Counted from the stretch's first letter, positions 8,514-16,503 are shown. The stretch is DNA of 39,382 bases from Sphingobacteriales bacterium (GCA_026391525.1 JAPLEF010000168.1:1-39382); one strand, 5' to 3'. Numbers and translations are program-made. Notes: generated by a model not told the origin, from the letters alone.

Positions 8514-9314
8514 CTAGCGGGTACTGATAAGTGAAGTTAGTGGATAACGAAGGTTACGGTAGCCCATCATATCAACCTTTACAGACCCTACGGTTATCGG
8601 GCTCTCCACTCTAAGGAGCAGGTGGTTGGGATCGTCGCTAACCCAGGCGTTCATTTTTTCACCTCCTTCAAAAATGGTGCCTTTGATCAGAAGGGGTTTA
8701 AACTTGATGGCTCGAAATTTCCCATAGCGTGTTTTTATTTTTTCTTTACCGATGTAGCGGATATAAAGATGATAAACCTCATCATCCAGAAACATGTCGA
8801 ATGGAATCTTATCGCCCGGTTTGTATTTATCGAAGTTGATGTTTCGCGCATAGTAAACTGCACTTACCACATCCTGCATACAATCTGATATCTTAAAAAC
8901 ACCATTGGTACTTACAGCACTATTCGCTTCCTGATTGAAGGATACGTTATTGTATTTCTTGTATCCGCCTTCATCAATATCGCGGATGAATTTCAGCGGC
9001 AGTAAACTTCCTGTATCGATATAACTTTCATACCGGTCGCGCACTTTAAAAAAATTATCGAAAAAAGAATAGGTTTTGCCAACACCAACTGCATGGTAAA
9101 CTGTTTTTCCGTTGAAACGCTCGAGGGTAGTAGTAAATACTGCATCTCCCGCACCAATATAAGCACCCATGGCGCTGTAAAAAACGGTCATGTTTACGAT
9201 TTCCCCTGCATGGAACGCCGTATTTTTTATGCCGCAAAAATCTCCTTTGTCTGTTTGAAAGCTGGCAAGCAGAAAAAAAACAGGGATGAAAAAAATGCTT
9301 TTGATGAATTTCAT
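8514..9314 (-). CDS. DUF3108 domain protein, exported
   Basis: A 266-residue protein with an N-terminal signal peptide (MKFIKSIFFIPVFFLLASFQ) and no further membrane helix. The body matches the DUF3108 family, a beta-rich periplasmic or envelope fold (FHAGEIVNMTVFYSA..., ending with KVDMMGYRNLRYP). Function is unknown. Its ATG overlaps the TGA of the upstream flippase-like gene by four bases (ATGA), so the two are translationally coupled. A role in envelope lipid or polymer handling is only suggested by this pairing. Confidence 0.88.
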   Translation of the reverse strand: MKFIKSIFFIPVFFLLASFQTDKGDFCGIKNTAFHAGEIVNMTVFYSAMGAYIGAGDAVFTTTLERFNGKTVYHAVGVGKTYSFFDNFFKVRDRYESYIDTGSLLPLKFIRDIDEGGYKKYNNVSFNQEANSAVSTNGVFKISDCMQDVVSAVYYARNINFDKYKPGDKIPFDMFLDDEVYHLYIRYIGKEKIKTRYGKFRAIKFKPLLIKGTIFEGGEKMNAWVSDDPNHLLLRVESPITVGSVKVDMMGYRNLRYPLTSLISTR

Positions 9315-10288
9315 TTTTCTTTCATGATTTTTACGCCAAGGATAAAAATACTTCCAATCAAAGCCGGCAGTACCAGATTAATCAACCAGATGCCGAATGT
9401 TGCTGCCTGTATGCCCAGTACATTGTTGCTATACAATCCCAAAATGGCTACACTCGCTGTTGCCCTTACCGGTAATTCTGTAAATCCGATGGTAGGTGCA
9501 AGAACCATCACCAGATAGAATAATGTAAGCACCCAAAAACTCAACATCCCTCCAATCTGCACATCCATCACTTTCAGCAAAATGAGGTATTGCAATATAA
9601 AAACCATAAAACGTAAAAATGACAAAAAAAAGATTCTTAACAATTGTTTACGGGTAAATGCATCTGTTATGGCAATATGTTTAACAAGGGAACGAAAAAC
9701 TGCGTAATGCTGCAATTTGCCCAGCCAGGTATGCACGTTAAAGAACAAAAGCAGTAAAAGCAATGCGCTTATACTGCTGATTACAGGAATAATGCCCTGC
9801 AAGCCCCAAGGCAAATCGCTGAATTTTGTACCAGCAGAAGGAACAAAACTGAGGTAGAAAATACCAATGGTTCCCATGATCAGGGTGATAGCAAGCTGAC
9901 TGATGCTGCCTAATATAGTAACCGAAATGGCCCTGAGGCGATTTTCTTCTTTAACATACATGATCCTTCCTCCGTATTCCCCAATTCGATTGGGAGTAAG
10001 CATGGTAATACTGCATCCTGCAAGTACCGCTTTGAATGCCCGGGTAAATGGAATTTGTTCTAATGGAGCCATAAGATGCTTCCATTTTAAAGATTCTATG
10101 CCCCAATTTATCGGCATCATTGCGATAACCAACCAGCCTAATGGCGATTTCCAACTATTGCGTACTTGCTCCCATCTGATTTCCAGATCAGGCTGACGGA
10201 TGATTTGCTTGTAGAGGCTGTACGACAATACAACAAACAGCACAGGGCCCAGAAAATAGTTGAGGATTAATTTGATACTTTTGTTCAA
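9311..10288 (-). CDS. Lysylphosphatidylglycerol synthase TM-like flippase protein
   Basis: A 325-residue membrane protein with about eight helices, of the lysylphosphatidylglycerol synthetase/UPF0104 transmembrane family (the flippase domain of MprF, without the synthase domain). Members move lipids or lipid-linked groups across the inner membrane. The start is uncertain. I prefer TTG at 10288, giving an N-terminus of NKSIKLILNYFLGP as expected for the family. An ATG at 10333 would add 15 residues and run into the divergent ruvC. Its stop overlaps the start of the DUF3108 gene. Confidence 0.87.
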   Translation of the reverse strand: MNKSIKLILNYFLGPVLFVVLSYSLYKQIIRQPDLEIRWEQVRNSWKSPLGWLVIAMMPINWGIESLKWKHLMAPLEQIPFTRAFKAVLAGCSITMLTPNRIGEYGGRIMYVKEENRLRAISVTILGSISQLAITLIMGTIGIFYLSFVPSAGTKFSDLPWGLQGIIPVISSISALLLLLLFFNVHTWLGKLQHYAVFRSLVKHIAITDAFTRKQLLRIFFLSFLRFMVFILQYLILLKVMDVQIGGMLSFWVLTLFYLVMVLAPTIGFTELPVRATASVAILGLYSNNVLGIQAATFGIWLINLVLPALIGSIFILGVKIMKEK

Positions 10289-10320
10289 GAAGATAATTAT
10301 TGGTAAAAATAGGCTGCTCC

Positions 10321-10899
10321 TTGCAAAAAGCATCAAAAATCATTCTGGGCATCGATCCGGGTACCGTTATCATGGGTTATGGATTGATTGCCATCAAAGG
10401 CAACCTGATCAGTCTTCTTGATATGGGGGTGCTTAAACTATCTGTAAAAGATGATCCCTATCAACGCCTGGAGAAAATACACAGCTGTGTTTGTTCGCTG
10501 ATCAGCATCCACCATCCGGATAGTTTCGCTATTGAAGCCCCTTTTTTTGGTAAAAATGTTCAAAGTATGCTCAAACTGGGGCGCGCCCAGGGTGTGGCTA
10601 TCGCAGCGGCGATGCAAAGCGGATTAAGCATTTCTGAATATTCCCCCAAAAAAGTGAAGCAATCTGTTACCGGAAATGGTAATGCAGGCAAAGAACAGGT
10701 GTTGAAGATGCTACAACAGATTCTTTCTTTTTCAGATAACCCGCAGCATTATGATGCAACGGATGCCTTAGCAGTTGCGCTTTGCCATTATTTTCAGGAA
10801 GGCAATATCAGCCATTCTCCTCCCAAAAAAATAAAATCCAAAGCAGGTAGCTGGAAAGATTTTATCGCCCAAAATCCTGGTAAAATAAAATCCACTTAA
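10321..10899 (+). CDS. ruvC: Holliday junction endonuclease RuvC
   Basis: Resolves Holliday junctions with RuvAB. The four acidic catalytic positions are visible: the Asp of ILGIDPG near the N-terminus, the Glu of FAIEAPFFGKN, and the two aspartates of YDATDALAVALCH. There is no ATG; TTG at 10321 gives 192 residues, and another in-frame TTG at 10300 would add seven. The C-terminal lysine-rich tail (KKIKSKAGSWKDF) is longer than in E. coli. It diverges from the flippase-like gene with little or no gap, and its TAA overlaps the stop of the convergent HIT gene by four bases. Confidence 0.95.
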   Translation: MQKASKIILGIDPGTVIMGYGLIAIKGNLISLLDMGVLKLSVKDDPYQRLEKIHSCVCSLISIHHPDSFAIEAPFFGKNVQSMLKLGRAQGVAIAAAMQSGLSISEYSPKKVKQSVTGNGNAGKEQVLKMLQQILSFSDNPQHYDATDALAVALCHYFQEGNISHSPPKKIKSKAGSWKDFIAQNPGKIKST

Positions 10900-11291
10900 A
10901 TGGAAAGTGCAGCCAATAGTAGATCCTGAATGGCTTTCATTTCGGTAGCTTCCAATTTCAGTTTAGGCCGGGTAAAATTCAGATCATCGGCAGTATTGAT
11001 AGGTACAAGATGGAGATGGGCATGAGGCACTTCAAGTCCGATTACACTGATACCGCAGCGTTGGCAATCGAAGCTTTTCTCTATGGCTTTTGCGATGGGT
11101 TGTGCAAACAGCAGCATTTCTGAAAGATAGTTTTCGGGCAGATCAAACAATTTGTTTACTTCCAACTTTGGTACAACCAACACATGGCCTTTAACTAGCG
11201 GGAAAATATCAAGAAAGGCAAAAAAATGATCGTTCTCTTTTATCTTGTACGAAGGCAAGTGGCCGGAAATTATTTTTGTAAAAATCGACAT
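10896..11291 (-). CDS. HIT family nucleotide-binding protein
   Basis: A 131-residue histidine-triad protein. The catalytic HAHLHL motif is at residues 90-95 and the GHVLVVPK strand at 35-42. HIT hydrolases act on AMP-linked substrates such as adenosine phosphoramidates and dinucleoside polyphosphates. Two cysteines (C76, C79) precede the triad, but the N-terminal zinc-binding cysteine pair seen in some relatives is absent. It follows greA by 15 bases on the same strand, so the two probably share a transcript. Confidence 0.93.
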   Translation of the reverse strand: MSIFTKIISGHLPSYKIKENDHFFAFLDIFPLVKGHVLVVPKLEVNKLFDLPENYLSEMLLFAQPIAKAIEKSFDCQRCGISVIGLEVPHAHLHLVPINTADDLNFTRPKLKLEATEMKAIQDLLLAALSI

Positions 11292-11306
11292 GGTAATTTT
11301 TTTCAG

Positions 11307-11780
11307 CTATACAGCTATCTTTTCAATCCGAAAATTTATTTTTCCTGCGGGAACAGTTACTTCAGTGATATCACCTTCCACTTTACCCAACAGCCCCCTA
11401 CCGATAGGCGAGGTTACCGATATTTTTCCGTCTTTCAAATTGGCTTCATTTTCTGAAACTATCTGGTAAGTGACCGTTTTTTTTGTTGCCATATTAGTTA
11501 AGGTTACGCGCGTGAGGATACTAACCCTGCTGGCATCAATGTTCGATTCATCGAGGATACGTGCGGTAGCGATAACACCTTCGAGGTATTTGATCTTAGC
11601 TTCCAGAAGGCCCTGTGCTTCTTTGGCGGCATCGTATTCCGCATTTTCTTTAAGATCTCCTTTTTCACGGGCTTCAGCAATGGCCTTACTTGCAGCAGGA
11701 CGGTCTACTGTTTTCAAAACATGCAGTTCTTCCTGCATTCTAATAAAAGTATCCTGTGTAACATAGTTTGTTTCAGCCAT
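11307..11780 (-). CDS. greA: Transcription elongation factor GreA
   Basis: A 157-residue GreA that rescues backtracked RNA polymerase by stimulating transcript cleavage. The N-terminal coiled coil carries the tip GDLKENAEY at residues 41-49, with the acidic residues D42 and E45 that reach the polymerase active site; the C-terminal FKBP-like domain is complete. The ORF is open upstream to 11831, but the start at 11780 (MAETNYVTQ) gives the standard length. Upstream lies a hairpin with a T-tract (11801-11840) and a possible -7 box at 11847-11854, suggesting either an upstream terminator or leader control. Confidence 0.96.
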   Translation of the reverse strand: MAETNYVTQDTFIRMQEELHVLKTVDRPAASKAIAEAREKGDLKENAEYDAAKEAQGLLEAKIKYLEGVIATARILDESNIDASRVSILTRVTLTNMATKKTVTYQIVSENEANLKDGKISVTSPIGRGLLGKVEGDITEVTVPAGKINFRIEKIAV

Positions 11781-11800
11781 ATGGTTTGTTTGAAGGGTAT

Positions 11801-11840
11801 TAAAAAAAATACAACGCCTCAGGCCAGCCAAAGCGTTGCA
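11801..11840 (-). terminator. Hairpin plus T8 tract upstream of greA
   Basis: On the minus strand CAACGC (11838-11833) pairs with GCGTTG (11817-11812) around an inner GGC/GCC pair, and the sequence then runs TATTTTTTTT. It lies 42 bases downstream of the dehydrogenase stop, a normal place for its terminator. It also begins within a few bases of the likely greA transcription start, so it could be a leader attenuator. Confidence 0.6.
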
Positions 11841-11846
11841 GTATTA

Positions 11847-11854
11847 CAAATATA
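11847..11854 (-). promoter_or_regulatory. Candidate greA -7 box (TATATTTG)
   Basis: TATATTTG on the minus strand fits TAnnTTTG exactly. No clear -33 element is seen. If it is used, the transcript begins almost at the foot of the terminator-like hairpin. Confidence 0.35.
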
Positions 11855-11881
11855 AAGAAAAGAATTTAGAGTAGGGTATGG

Positions 11882-12799
11882 TTAAATTCCAATTTTCTGC
11901 AGTAAAACTTTGCTCATTTTCAGAAAGGCTTCATGCGTATACCCTGCAATATGGGGTGTGATCATTACATTCGGAAGCCGGATGAGTGTATTGAATCTTT
12001 CCTGTTCATCATCAGTGAGGGTACCCATTTTTTCATTCTCCAGCACATCAAGCGCAGCTCCGGAGATCCTATTTTTTTGCAAGGCTGCTATCAGTGCACC
12101 GGTATCGATAATATCGCCCCTTGATGTATTGATGATGATGGGCTTTTGCTTCAGGGCATCAAAAAAACCACTATTGGCTATATGGACGGTTGTATCAGAT
12201 AACGGCACATGAAAACTGATTACTGAAGCCTCACTGCAAATGGCAGAAAGATTTGCCGCTTCGATCTGGGGGTCAGGCACGATTTCTTTAAAAGGATCAT
12301 ATACAAGTATCCTGCATTGAAAAGCTTTCAATAAGTTAGCAAATGCGGGGCCGGTATGTCCATAGCCAATAATGCCAACAACGCGACCAAACAATTCAGC
12401 CCCCCTGTTCTCCTCTCTTTTCCAAATTCCATGGTTCACTTCTTTGCAACTGGTGTGCAGGTTATTCAGGATGCTTAATAACATACCGAGTGCATGTTCA
12501 CCAACCGCCTGGCAATTGCCTTCCGGACTGCTGTAACAGGCAATATTTTTTTGGGCGGCATAACCGGTATCTATCATTTCCATGCCACTGCCAAGTCTGC
12601 CAATCCATTTCAGATTTGGGGCATGATCAATCATGTTTTTGCCAATGGTTAATCTTGTGGTTACGATAAGCCCTGTAGCATCTTTGATGATTGCCAATAA
12701 GCCGGCTTCATCTATTTCAGGTACATATAGGAATGGGTGTACTTTACTTTGAAGCGTTTCAATAAGAAAAGGGTGCACTTTAGCAGTGATGATGATCAT
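11882..12799 (-). CDS. D-isomer-specific 2-hydroxyacid dehydrogenase
   Basis: A 305-residue NAD-dependent oxidoreductase of the D-2-hydroxyacid dehydrogenase family (the SerA/phosphoglycerate dehydrogenase branch is the closest label). The Rossmann motif GYGHTG is at 145-150. The catalytic triad is R227 (NTSRGD), E254 (DVLENE) and H283 (TPHIAG). There is no C-terminal ACT domain, so allosteric serine control is not expected. The start is set at ATG 12799, one base after the ridA stop, rather than at the alternative start at 12814 inside ridA. The tight ridA coupling suggests amino-acid or keto-acid metabolism; the substrate is unproven. Confidence 0.9.
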   Translation of the reverse strand: MIIITAKVHPFLIETLQSKVHPFLYVPEIDEAGLLAIIKDATGLIVTTRLTIGKNMIDHAPNLKWIGRLGSGMEMIDTGYAAQKNIACYSSPEGNCQAVGEHALGMLLSILNNLHTSCKEVNHGIWKREENRGAELFGRVVGIIGYGHTGPAFANLLKAFQCRILVYDPFKEIVPDPQIEAANLSAICSEASVISFHVPLSDTTVHIANSGFFDALKQKPIIINTSRGDIIDTGALIAALQKNRISGAALDVLENEKMGTLTDDEQERFNTLIRLPNVMITPHIAGYTHEAFLKMSKVLLQKIGI

Positions 12800-12800
12800 A

Positions 12801-13181
12801 TCAGAGTGCAGCAATCATGCTGATTTCTACATTAACATTTTTGGGCAACCCGGCAACGGCAACAGTTTCCCTGGCCGGGAAATCGCCTTCAAAATAGGAT
12901 GCATACACTTCATTCACTGTAGTAAAATGCTCCATACTGCTCAGGAATATGGTTGTTTTCACTACAGCGGAAAAACTTTTACCTGCTTCATTCAGGATGG
13001 CTTTCAGGTTTTGCATCACTTGAGTGGTTTCTGCTGAAATGCTTTCATTTACGAGTTCACCGGTAATTGCATCCAACGCTATTTGCCCGGAAATAAATAG
13101 CAGGTTTCCTGTTTTTACTGCCTGATTATATGGTCCGATGGGAGCCGGGGCTGATTTACTGTTGATGATTTGCTTCTCCAT
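12801..13181 (-). CDS. ridA: RidA family reactive-enamine deaminase
   Basis: A 126-residue protein of the RidA/YjgF/UK114 family, which hydrolyses reactive enamine/imine intermediates released by PLP enzymes. Family landmarks are APAPIGPYNQAV near the N-terminus, FISGQIALD, and the C-terminal VEISMIAAL segment. The open frame extends to 13250, but ATG 13181 gives the standard length and start. A -7 box, TATCTTTG (13202-13209), precedes it. It leads a two-gene unit with the dehydrogenase. The catalytic arginine expected late in the domain is ARETVAV here. Confidence 0.93.
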   Translation of the reverse strand: MEKQIINSKSAPAPIGPYNQAVKTGNLLFISGQIALDAITGELVNESISAETTQVMQNLKAILNEAGKSFSAVVKTTIFLSSMEHFTTVNEVYASYFEGDFPARETVAVAGLPKNVNVEISMIAAL

Positions 13182-13201
13182 TTTTATTTTTTTCGATAGT
13201 A

Positions 13202-13233
13202 CAAAGATATCCTTTCCCAACAACCTATTTTTG
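13202..13233. promoter_or_regulatory. Back-to-back -7 boxes for ridA and the 3HCDH-like gene
   Basis: Minus-strand TATCTTTG (13202-13209) faces ridA, and plus-strand TATTTTTG (13226-13233) faces the gene at 13249. Both match TAnnTTTG exactly and are 16 bases apart, so polymerases at the two sites would probably compete. Predicted leaders are short (about 15-20 bases). Confidence 0.5.
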
Positions 13234-13248
13234 CAAAAAAACATCTTC

Positions 13249-13860
13249 ATGACGATTGCCTTACTTGCTGATGATACCGTTTTTCAAAGTTTGATTGCAT
13301 CGGCACCTCAGTTAGAATGGGTTAGGGTAACCGATTTGTCGATTCTTGTCGCAGATGAAAAGATTGATGCATTCCTTAATTTTGATACCGATGCAGCTTT
13401 TCAGGATTATGGCATGGCTAAAATTCCGGTATTCATCAATAGTGTAACTACAACATTAAGGGGGCAGGGCCATCAGCCGATGGTGGTTCGTTTAAACGGA
13501 TGGAATGGTTTTTACCAACGCAATTGCTGGGAAGTTTCCGGTACTTTATTTCCTGAACATATTTCAGTACTCGATCATCTCGGAAAAAAAGTGATCCTTC
13601 TTCCTGATGAACCCGGATTCGTATCTGCAAGAATAATCGCGATGATCATTAATGAAGCCTGCTTTGCCTGTGAAGAAAAGGTAAGCAGTAGCGATGAAAT
13701 TGATATTGCCATGAAACTGGGTACCAACTATCCAAAAGGGCCATTTGAATGGCTTCGGGAAATTGGAGTGAAAGAAGTGAGGGCATTGTTGGAAAGCTTA
13801 CAATTTTCGGATACCCGTTACCGTATATCTGATTACCTCTTAAATTATCCGGCGGATTGA
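13249..13860 (+). CDS. 3-hydroxyacyl-CoA dehydrogenase-like protein, probably inactive
   Basis: A 203-residue protein whose C-terminal half matches the 3HCDH C-terminal domain: PGFVSARIIAMIINEA (122-137), then a DEIDIAMKLGTNYPKGPFEWL stretch (149-169). The N-terminal part follows the family pattern (INSVTTTL resembles SNTSSL) but is short. It lacks the GxGxxG nucleotide-binding loop, and the catalytic His-Phe-Asn-Pro is replaced by RLNGW (81-85), while the later Glu (CWEV) is kept. NAD-dependent catalysis therefore looks unlikely. ATG 13249 is preferred to an upstream start at 13138. Its TGA overlaps the TTG start of tsaB. Confidence 0.82.
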   Translation: MTIALLADDTVFQSLIASAPQLEWVRVTDLSILVADEKIDAFLNFDTDAAFQDYGMAKIPVFINSVTTTLRGQGHQPMVVRLNGWNGFYQRNCWEVSGTLFPEHISVLDHLGKKVILLPDEPGFVSARIIAMIINEACFACEEKVSSSDEIDIAMKLGTNYPKGPFEWLREIGVKEVRALLESLQFSDTRYRISDYLLNYPAD

Positions 13861-14558
13861 GCACATTTATTCTCAATATCGATTGTTCATTGGAAACGGC
13901 ATTCGTGTCCATAACCGAAGATGGGAATACGATTGCTTCAAGAATCAGCCTTACACAAAAAGAGCATGCTGGTTTCATACACACCGCTATACAGGAATTA
14001 CTTGAAGAAGTATCGATTGATTTAAAAAGTATCAATGGTATTGGGGTTACTATCGGACCGGGCTCATATACCGGCTTACGGGTTGCCCTCGCCACTGCAA
14101 AAGGTTTTGCCTATGCCCTTTCGGTTCCGATGGTAGTAACAAGTACACTTGAAATGATGGCCTATGCTGCCATTGAAGCAACTAATCAAACTGCAACTAC
14201 AGATTCCTATTTTGTACCCCTGATTGATGCCAGGCGTATGGAAGTTTTCACAGCCGTTTATAACAAGCATTTACAACTGATACAAGAAGCGCAATCTTTG
14301 GTGCTCGATTCACAATCTTTTTTGGGTATGCCTCAAAAAAATCAGCTGTATTTTTTTGGAAGCGGTGCACAAAAATTCGAAATGATATGTTCAAACTCAC
14401 CTAACTGTTTTTTAAATAATCTATCTTACGTTTCTTCATTGGGACATTTGTCTCATTCTAAATTTACTTCAGGTTCATTCGCCGAAATCGCACACTGTGA
14501 GCCACTTTACGTGAAAGAATTTTTTAACGGCACTGCAGAAAAAAATAATGATTTGTAG
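13857..14558 (+). CDS. tsaB: tRNA t6A biosynthesis protein TsaB
   Basis: A 233-residue member of the TsaB (YeaZ) family, an ASKHA-fold partner of TsaD and TsaE in making the universal t6A modification at position 37 of ANN-decoding tRNAs. The N-terminal ILNIDCSLETAFVSI strand and GPGSYTGLRVALATAKGFA (about residues 64-82) are diagnostic. The start is TTG at 13857, overlapping the previous stop as TTGA; the residues from MSTFILNID onward match the family start. tsaD and tsaE are not in the window. Confidence 0.94.
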   Translation: MSTFILNIDCSLETAFVSITEDGNTIASRISLTQKEHAGFIHTAIQELLEEVSIDLKSINGIGVTIGPGSYTGLRVALATAKGFAYALSVPMVVTSTLEMMAYAAIEATNQTATTDSYFVPLIDARRMEVFTAVYNKHLQLIQEAQSLVLDSQSFLGMPQKNQLYFFGSGAQKFEMICSNSPNCFLNNLSYVSSLGHLSHSKFTSGSFAEIAHCEPLYVKEFFNGTAEKNNDL

Positions 14559-14650
14559 AATTAATTCGTCCCCTTTTTTTACAATAGTACGGTCATATAT
14601 TCTTATTCGTTCGTATATTTACATCTATTAATTTTTATTTCAGTAAAAAA

Positions 14651-15010
14651 ATGTTACCTATGATTTTTGCACCTCAGCCGGATGAACAGTCGGTGGCTGT
14701 TTCTGAAGGCGCACCTGAATCACTCAAGATCAATTATCACAACCTAAAAAAAGCTGCACTTGTATTGCGGTCTCTTAACCACAAATTAAGGCAGCAGATT
14801 TTGGCCCTCATTGAGGCTGAGAAGAAAATTACGGTCACCGAAATTTATGTTCGTATGAGGCTTGAACAGTCGGTTGCCTCTCAGCATCTTGCAATCCTCA
14901 GAAGAGCAGGGATTGTTGCTACTCAGCGTGATGGGAAATTCATTTTTTACACTTTGAACTATCCACGGATTGATGAAATCAACAAGATTGTAGAAGACCT
15001 TATCGATTAA
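14651..15010 (+). CDS. ArsR-type winged-helix regulator without cysteines
   Basis: A 119-residue protein with the ArsR/SmtB winged-helix fold: LNHKLRQQILALIEAE, then a recognition helix QSVASQHLAILRRAGIV and a wing QRDGKFIFYTLN. It has no cysteine and no obvious histidine cluster, so it lacks the thiol or metal ligands used by metal-sensing and persulfide-sensing members such as SqrR/BigR. The signal is unknown. A second ATG three codons in is an alternative start. It is followed by a strong terminator and then the persulfide dioxygenase-like gene, a likely but untested target. Confidence 0.9.
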   Translation: MLPMIFAPQPDEQSVAVSEGAPESLKINYHNLKKAALVLRSLNHKLRQQILALIEAEKKITVTEIYVRMRLEQSVASQHLAILRRAGIVATQRDGKFIFYTLNYPRIDEINKIVEDLID

Positions 15011-15043
15011 GAGTTTAACTTTTTGAAGCTTTAAACGCTCAGG

Positions 15044-15072
15044 GCGGTTGCGAAAGCAACCGCTTTTATTTT
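15044..15072 (+). terminator. Intrinsic terminator after the ArsR gene
   Basis: GCGGTTGC (15044-15051) and GCAACCGC (15056-15063) form a perfect 8-bp stem with a GAAA tetraloop, followed by TTTTATTTTT. It lies 34 bases after the ArsR stop. The next promoter box begins at its T-tract. Confidence 0.9.
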
Positions 15073-15080
15073 TACCTTTG
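15073..15080 (+). promoter_or_regulatory. -7 box of the persulfide dioxygenase-like gene
   Basis: TACCTTTG matches TAnnTTTG and is 19 bases before the ATG at 15100. It abuts the terminator of the ArsR gene, so the two genes appear to be transcribed separately. Confidence 0.5.
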
Positions 15081-15099
15081 TACCCACAAACTATCTATC

Positions 15100-16503
15100 A
15101 TGTTTATCAAACAGTTTTATACCAATTGCCTCAGTGAAGCGGCCTATTATATTGAGAGTGAAGGCGAAGCAGCCATCATCGATCCATTGAGGGATATTCA
15201 ACCTTATCTTGATCTTGCAGCAGAACGAAAAGCATCTATCACGTATATTTTTGAAACCCATTTTCATGCCGATTTTGTAAGTGGCCATATCGACTTATCG
15301 CATAAAACCGGTGCACCTATCATTTACGGGCCGGGAGCTCGCACCAAATACAAAGTGTACAATGCAAAAGACGGGGAGCAATTTCAGCTGGGTAAACTTA
15401 CCATTGAAGTTTTACATACACCGGGCCATACCCTTGAAAGTTCCTGCTATCTTTTAAAAAATGAGCATGGAAAAGCACAAGCTTTATTTACCGGGGATAC
15501 CCTTTTTGTTGGCGATGTAGGCCGCCCTGATTTAAGCAGTGGCGATTTGAGTTCGGAAGAACTTGCCGGTATCATGTACGAAACTTTACAAGAGAAAATA
15601 CTTCCATTGGCAGATGATGTGATGGTATATCCTGCTCACGGCCCGGGAAGTAGTTGTGGAAAAAACCTTGGTCCCAACACTTTCAGCACCATCGGCGAAG
15701 AACGTAAAACGAATTACGCTTTAAAGACCCAAAGCAAGGAAGATTTTATTGCAGCGGTTACCAATGGGTTAACAGCAGCACCGGTTTATTTTGCTATCAA
15801 TGCTAATATCAATCAGAGTGGGTATGAAGCCATAGATGCAGTAATTGCCAAAGGAACAACGCCTTTGAGTTTGGAACACTTTAAAGCGGCAAGGGCAGCA
15901 GATGCCTGGGTACTCGATACACGCCCTGCTGCTTTATTTACCAAAGGATTTATTCCCGGTTCAATTTTTATTGGGCTGGAAGGCAGGTTTGCCGAATGGG
16001 CAGGTATGTTATTGCCTTTCAAATCGAAGATCATACTGGTTACCGAAAGAGGTAAAGAGGAGGAAACGGTAACAAGGCTTGCAAGAGTGGGTTTTGAAAA
16101 TGTAGCAGGTTATTTGAAAGGAAGTTTCGAAACATGGAATAATGCAGGCGAAACGATAGATTTGATCGTAGATGTGGAAGCAGATGAATTGATAATGGAT
16201 ATTCCTCATGATGCCAAATTACTTGTGGTGGATGTGCGCCGGGAGCAAGAATTTGAAGAAGGCCACCTTGATAAAGCCCTTAATCTGCCCTTACAGGATA
16301 TGACAGACCCGGCTTTATTAGCTCAGTTTGATGATGATCAGAACCTCTATATCCATTGTGCAGGAGGATACCGGAGTGTCATTGCGGCTTCACTGATGAA
16401 GAAAGAAGGTATCCATAATCTGCGTAATGTTTTGGGAGGCTGGAACAGCATCAGGATTCAGGAAGAAGCTCAAATTGTGAAGGATACGGAACAGTTAAAA
16501 TGA
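15100..16503 (+). CDS. CstB-like persulfide dioxygenase with two rhodanese domains
   Basis: A 467-residue cytoplasmic protein. The N-terminal MBL domain has an ETHE1-type metal site: H54, H56, D58 and H63 region (THFHADFVSGH), H110 (HTPGH) and D133 (TGDTLFVGDVGRPDL). It is followed by a first rhodanese-like domain whose active-site loop is VTERGKEEE with no cysteine (a pseudo-rhodanese), and a second rhodanese with the active-site loop CAGGYR at C420. This three-part order is that of Staphylococcus CstB, which oxidises low-molecular-weight persulfides to thiosulfate. The stop TGA abuts the convergent response regulator's stop (TGATCA). Confidence 0.9.
   Translation: MFIKQFYTNCLSEAAYYIESEGEAAIIDPLRDIQPYLDLAAERKASITYIFETHFHADFVSGHIDLSHKTGAPIIYGPGARTKYKVYNAKDGEQFQLGKLTIEVLHTPGHTLESSCYLLKNEHGKAQALFTGDTLFVGDVGRPDLSSGDLSSEELAGIMYETLQEKILPLADDVMVYPAHGPGSSCGKNLGPNTFSTIGEERKTNYALKTQSKEDFIAAVTNGLTAAPVYFAINANINQSGYEAIDAVIAKGTTPLSLEHFKAARAADAWVLDTRPAALFTKGFIPGSIFIGLEGRFAEWAGMLLPFKSKIILVTERGKEEETVTRLARVGFENVAGYLKGSFETWNNAGETIDLIVDVEADELIMDIPHDAKLLVVDVRREQEFEEGHLDKALNLPLQDMTDPALLAQFDDDQNLYIHCAGGYRSVIAASLMKKEGIHNLRNVLGGWNSIRIQEEAQIVKDTEQLK

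Noticed and set aside
13649-14095. 148-residue minus-strand open frame
   Set aside because: Antisense across the 3HCDH-like and tsaB genes, which have firm homology.
14651-15010. SqrR/BigR-type persulfide sensor
   Set aside because: The protein has no cysteine, so the thiol switch of those sensors is impossible.
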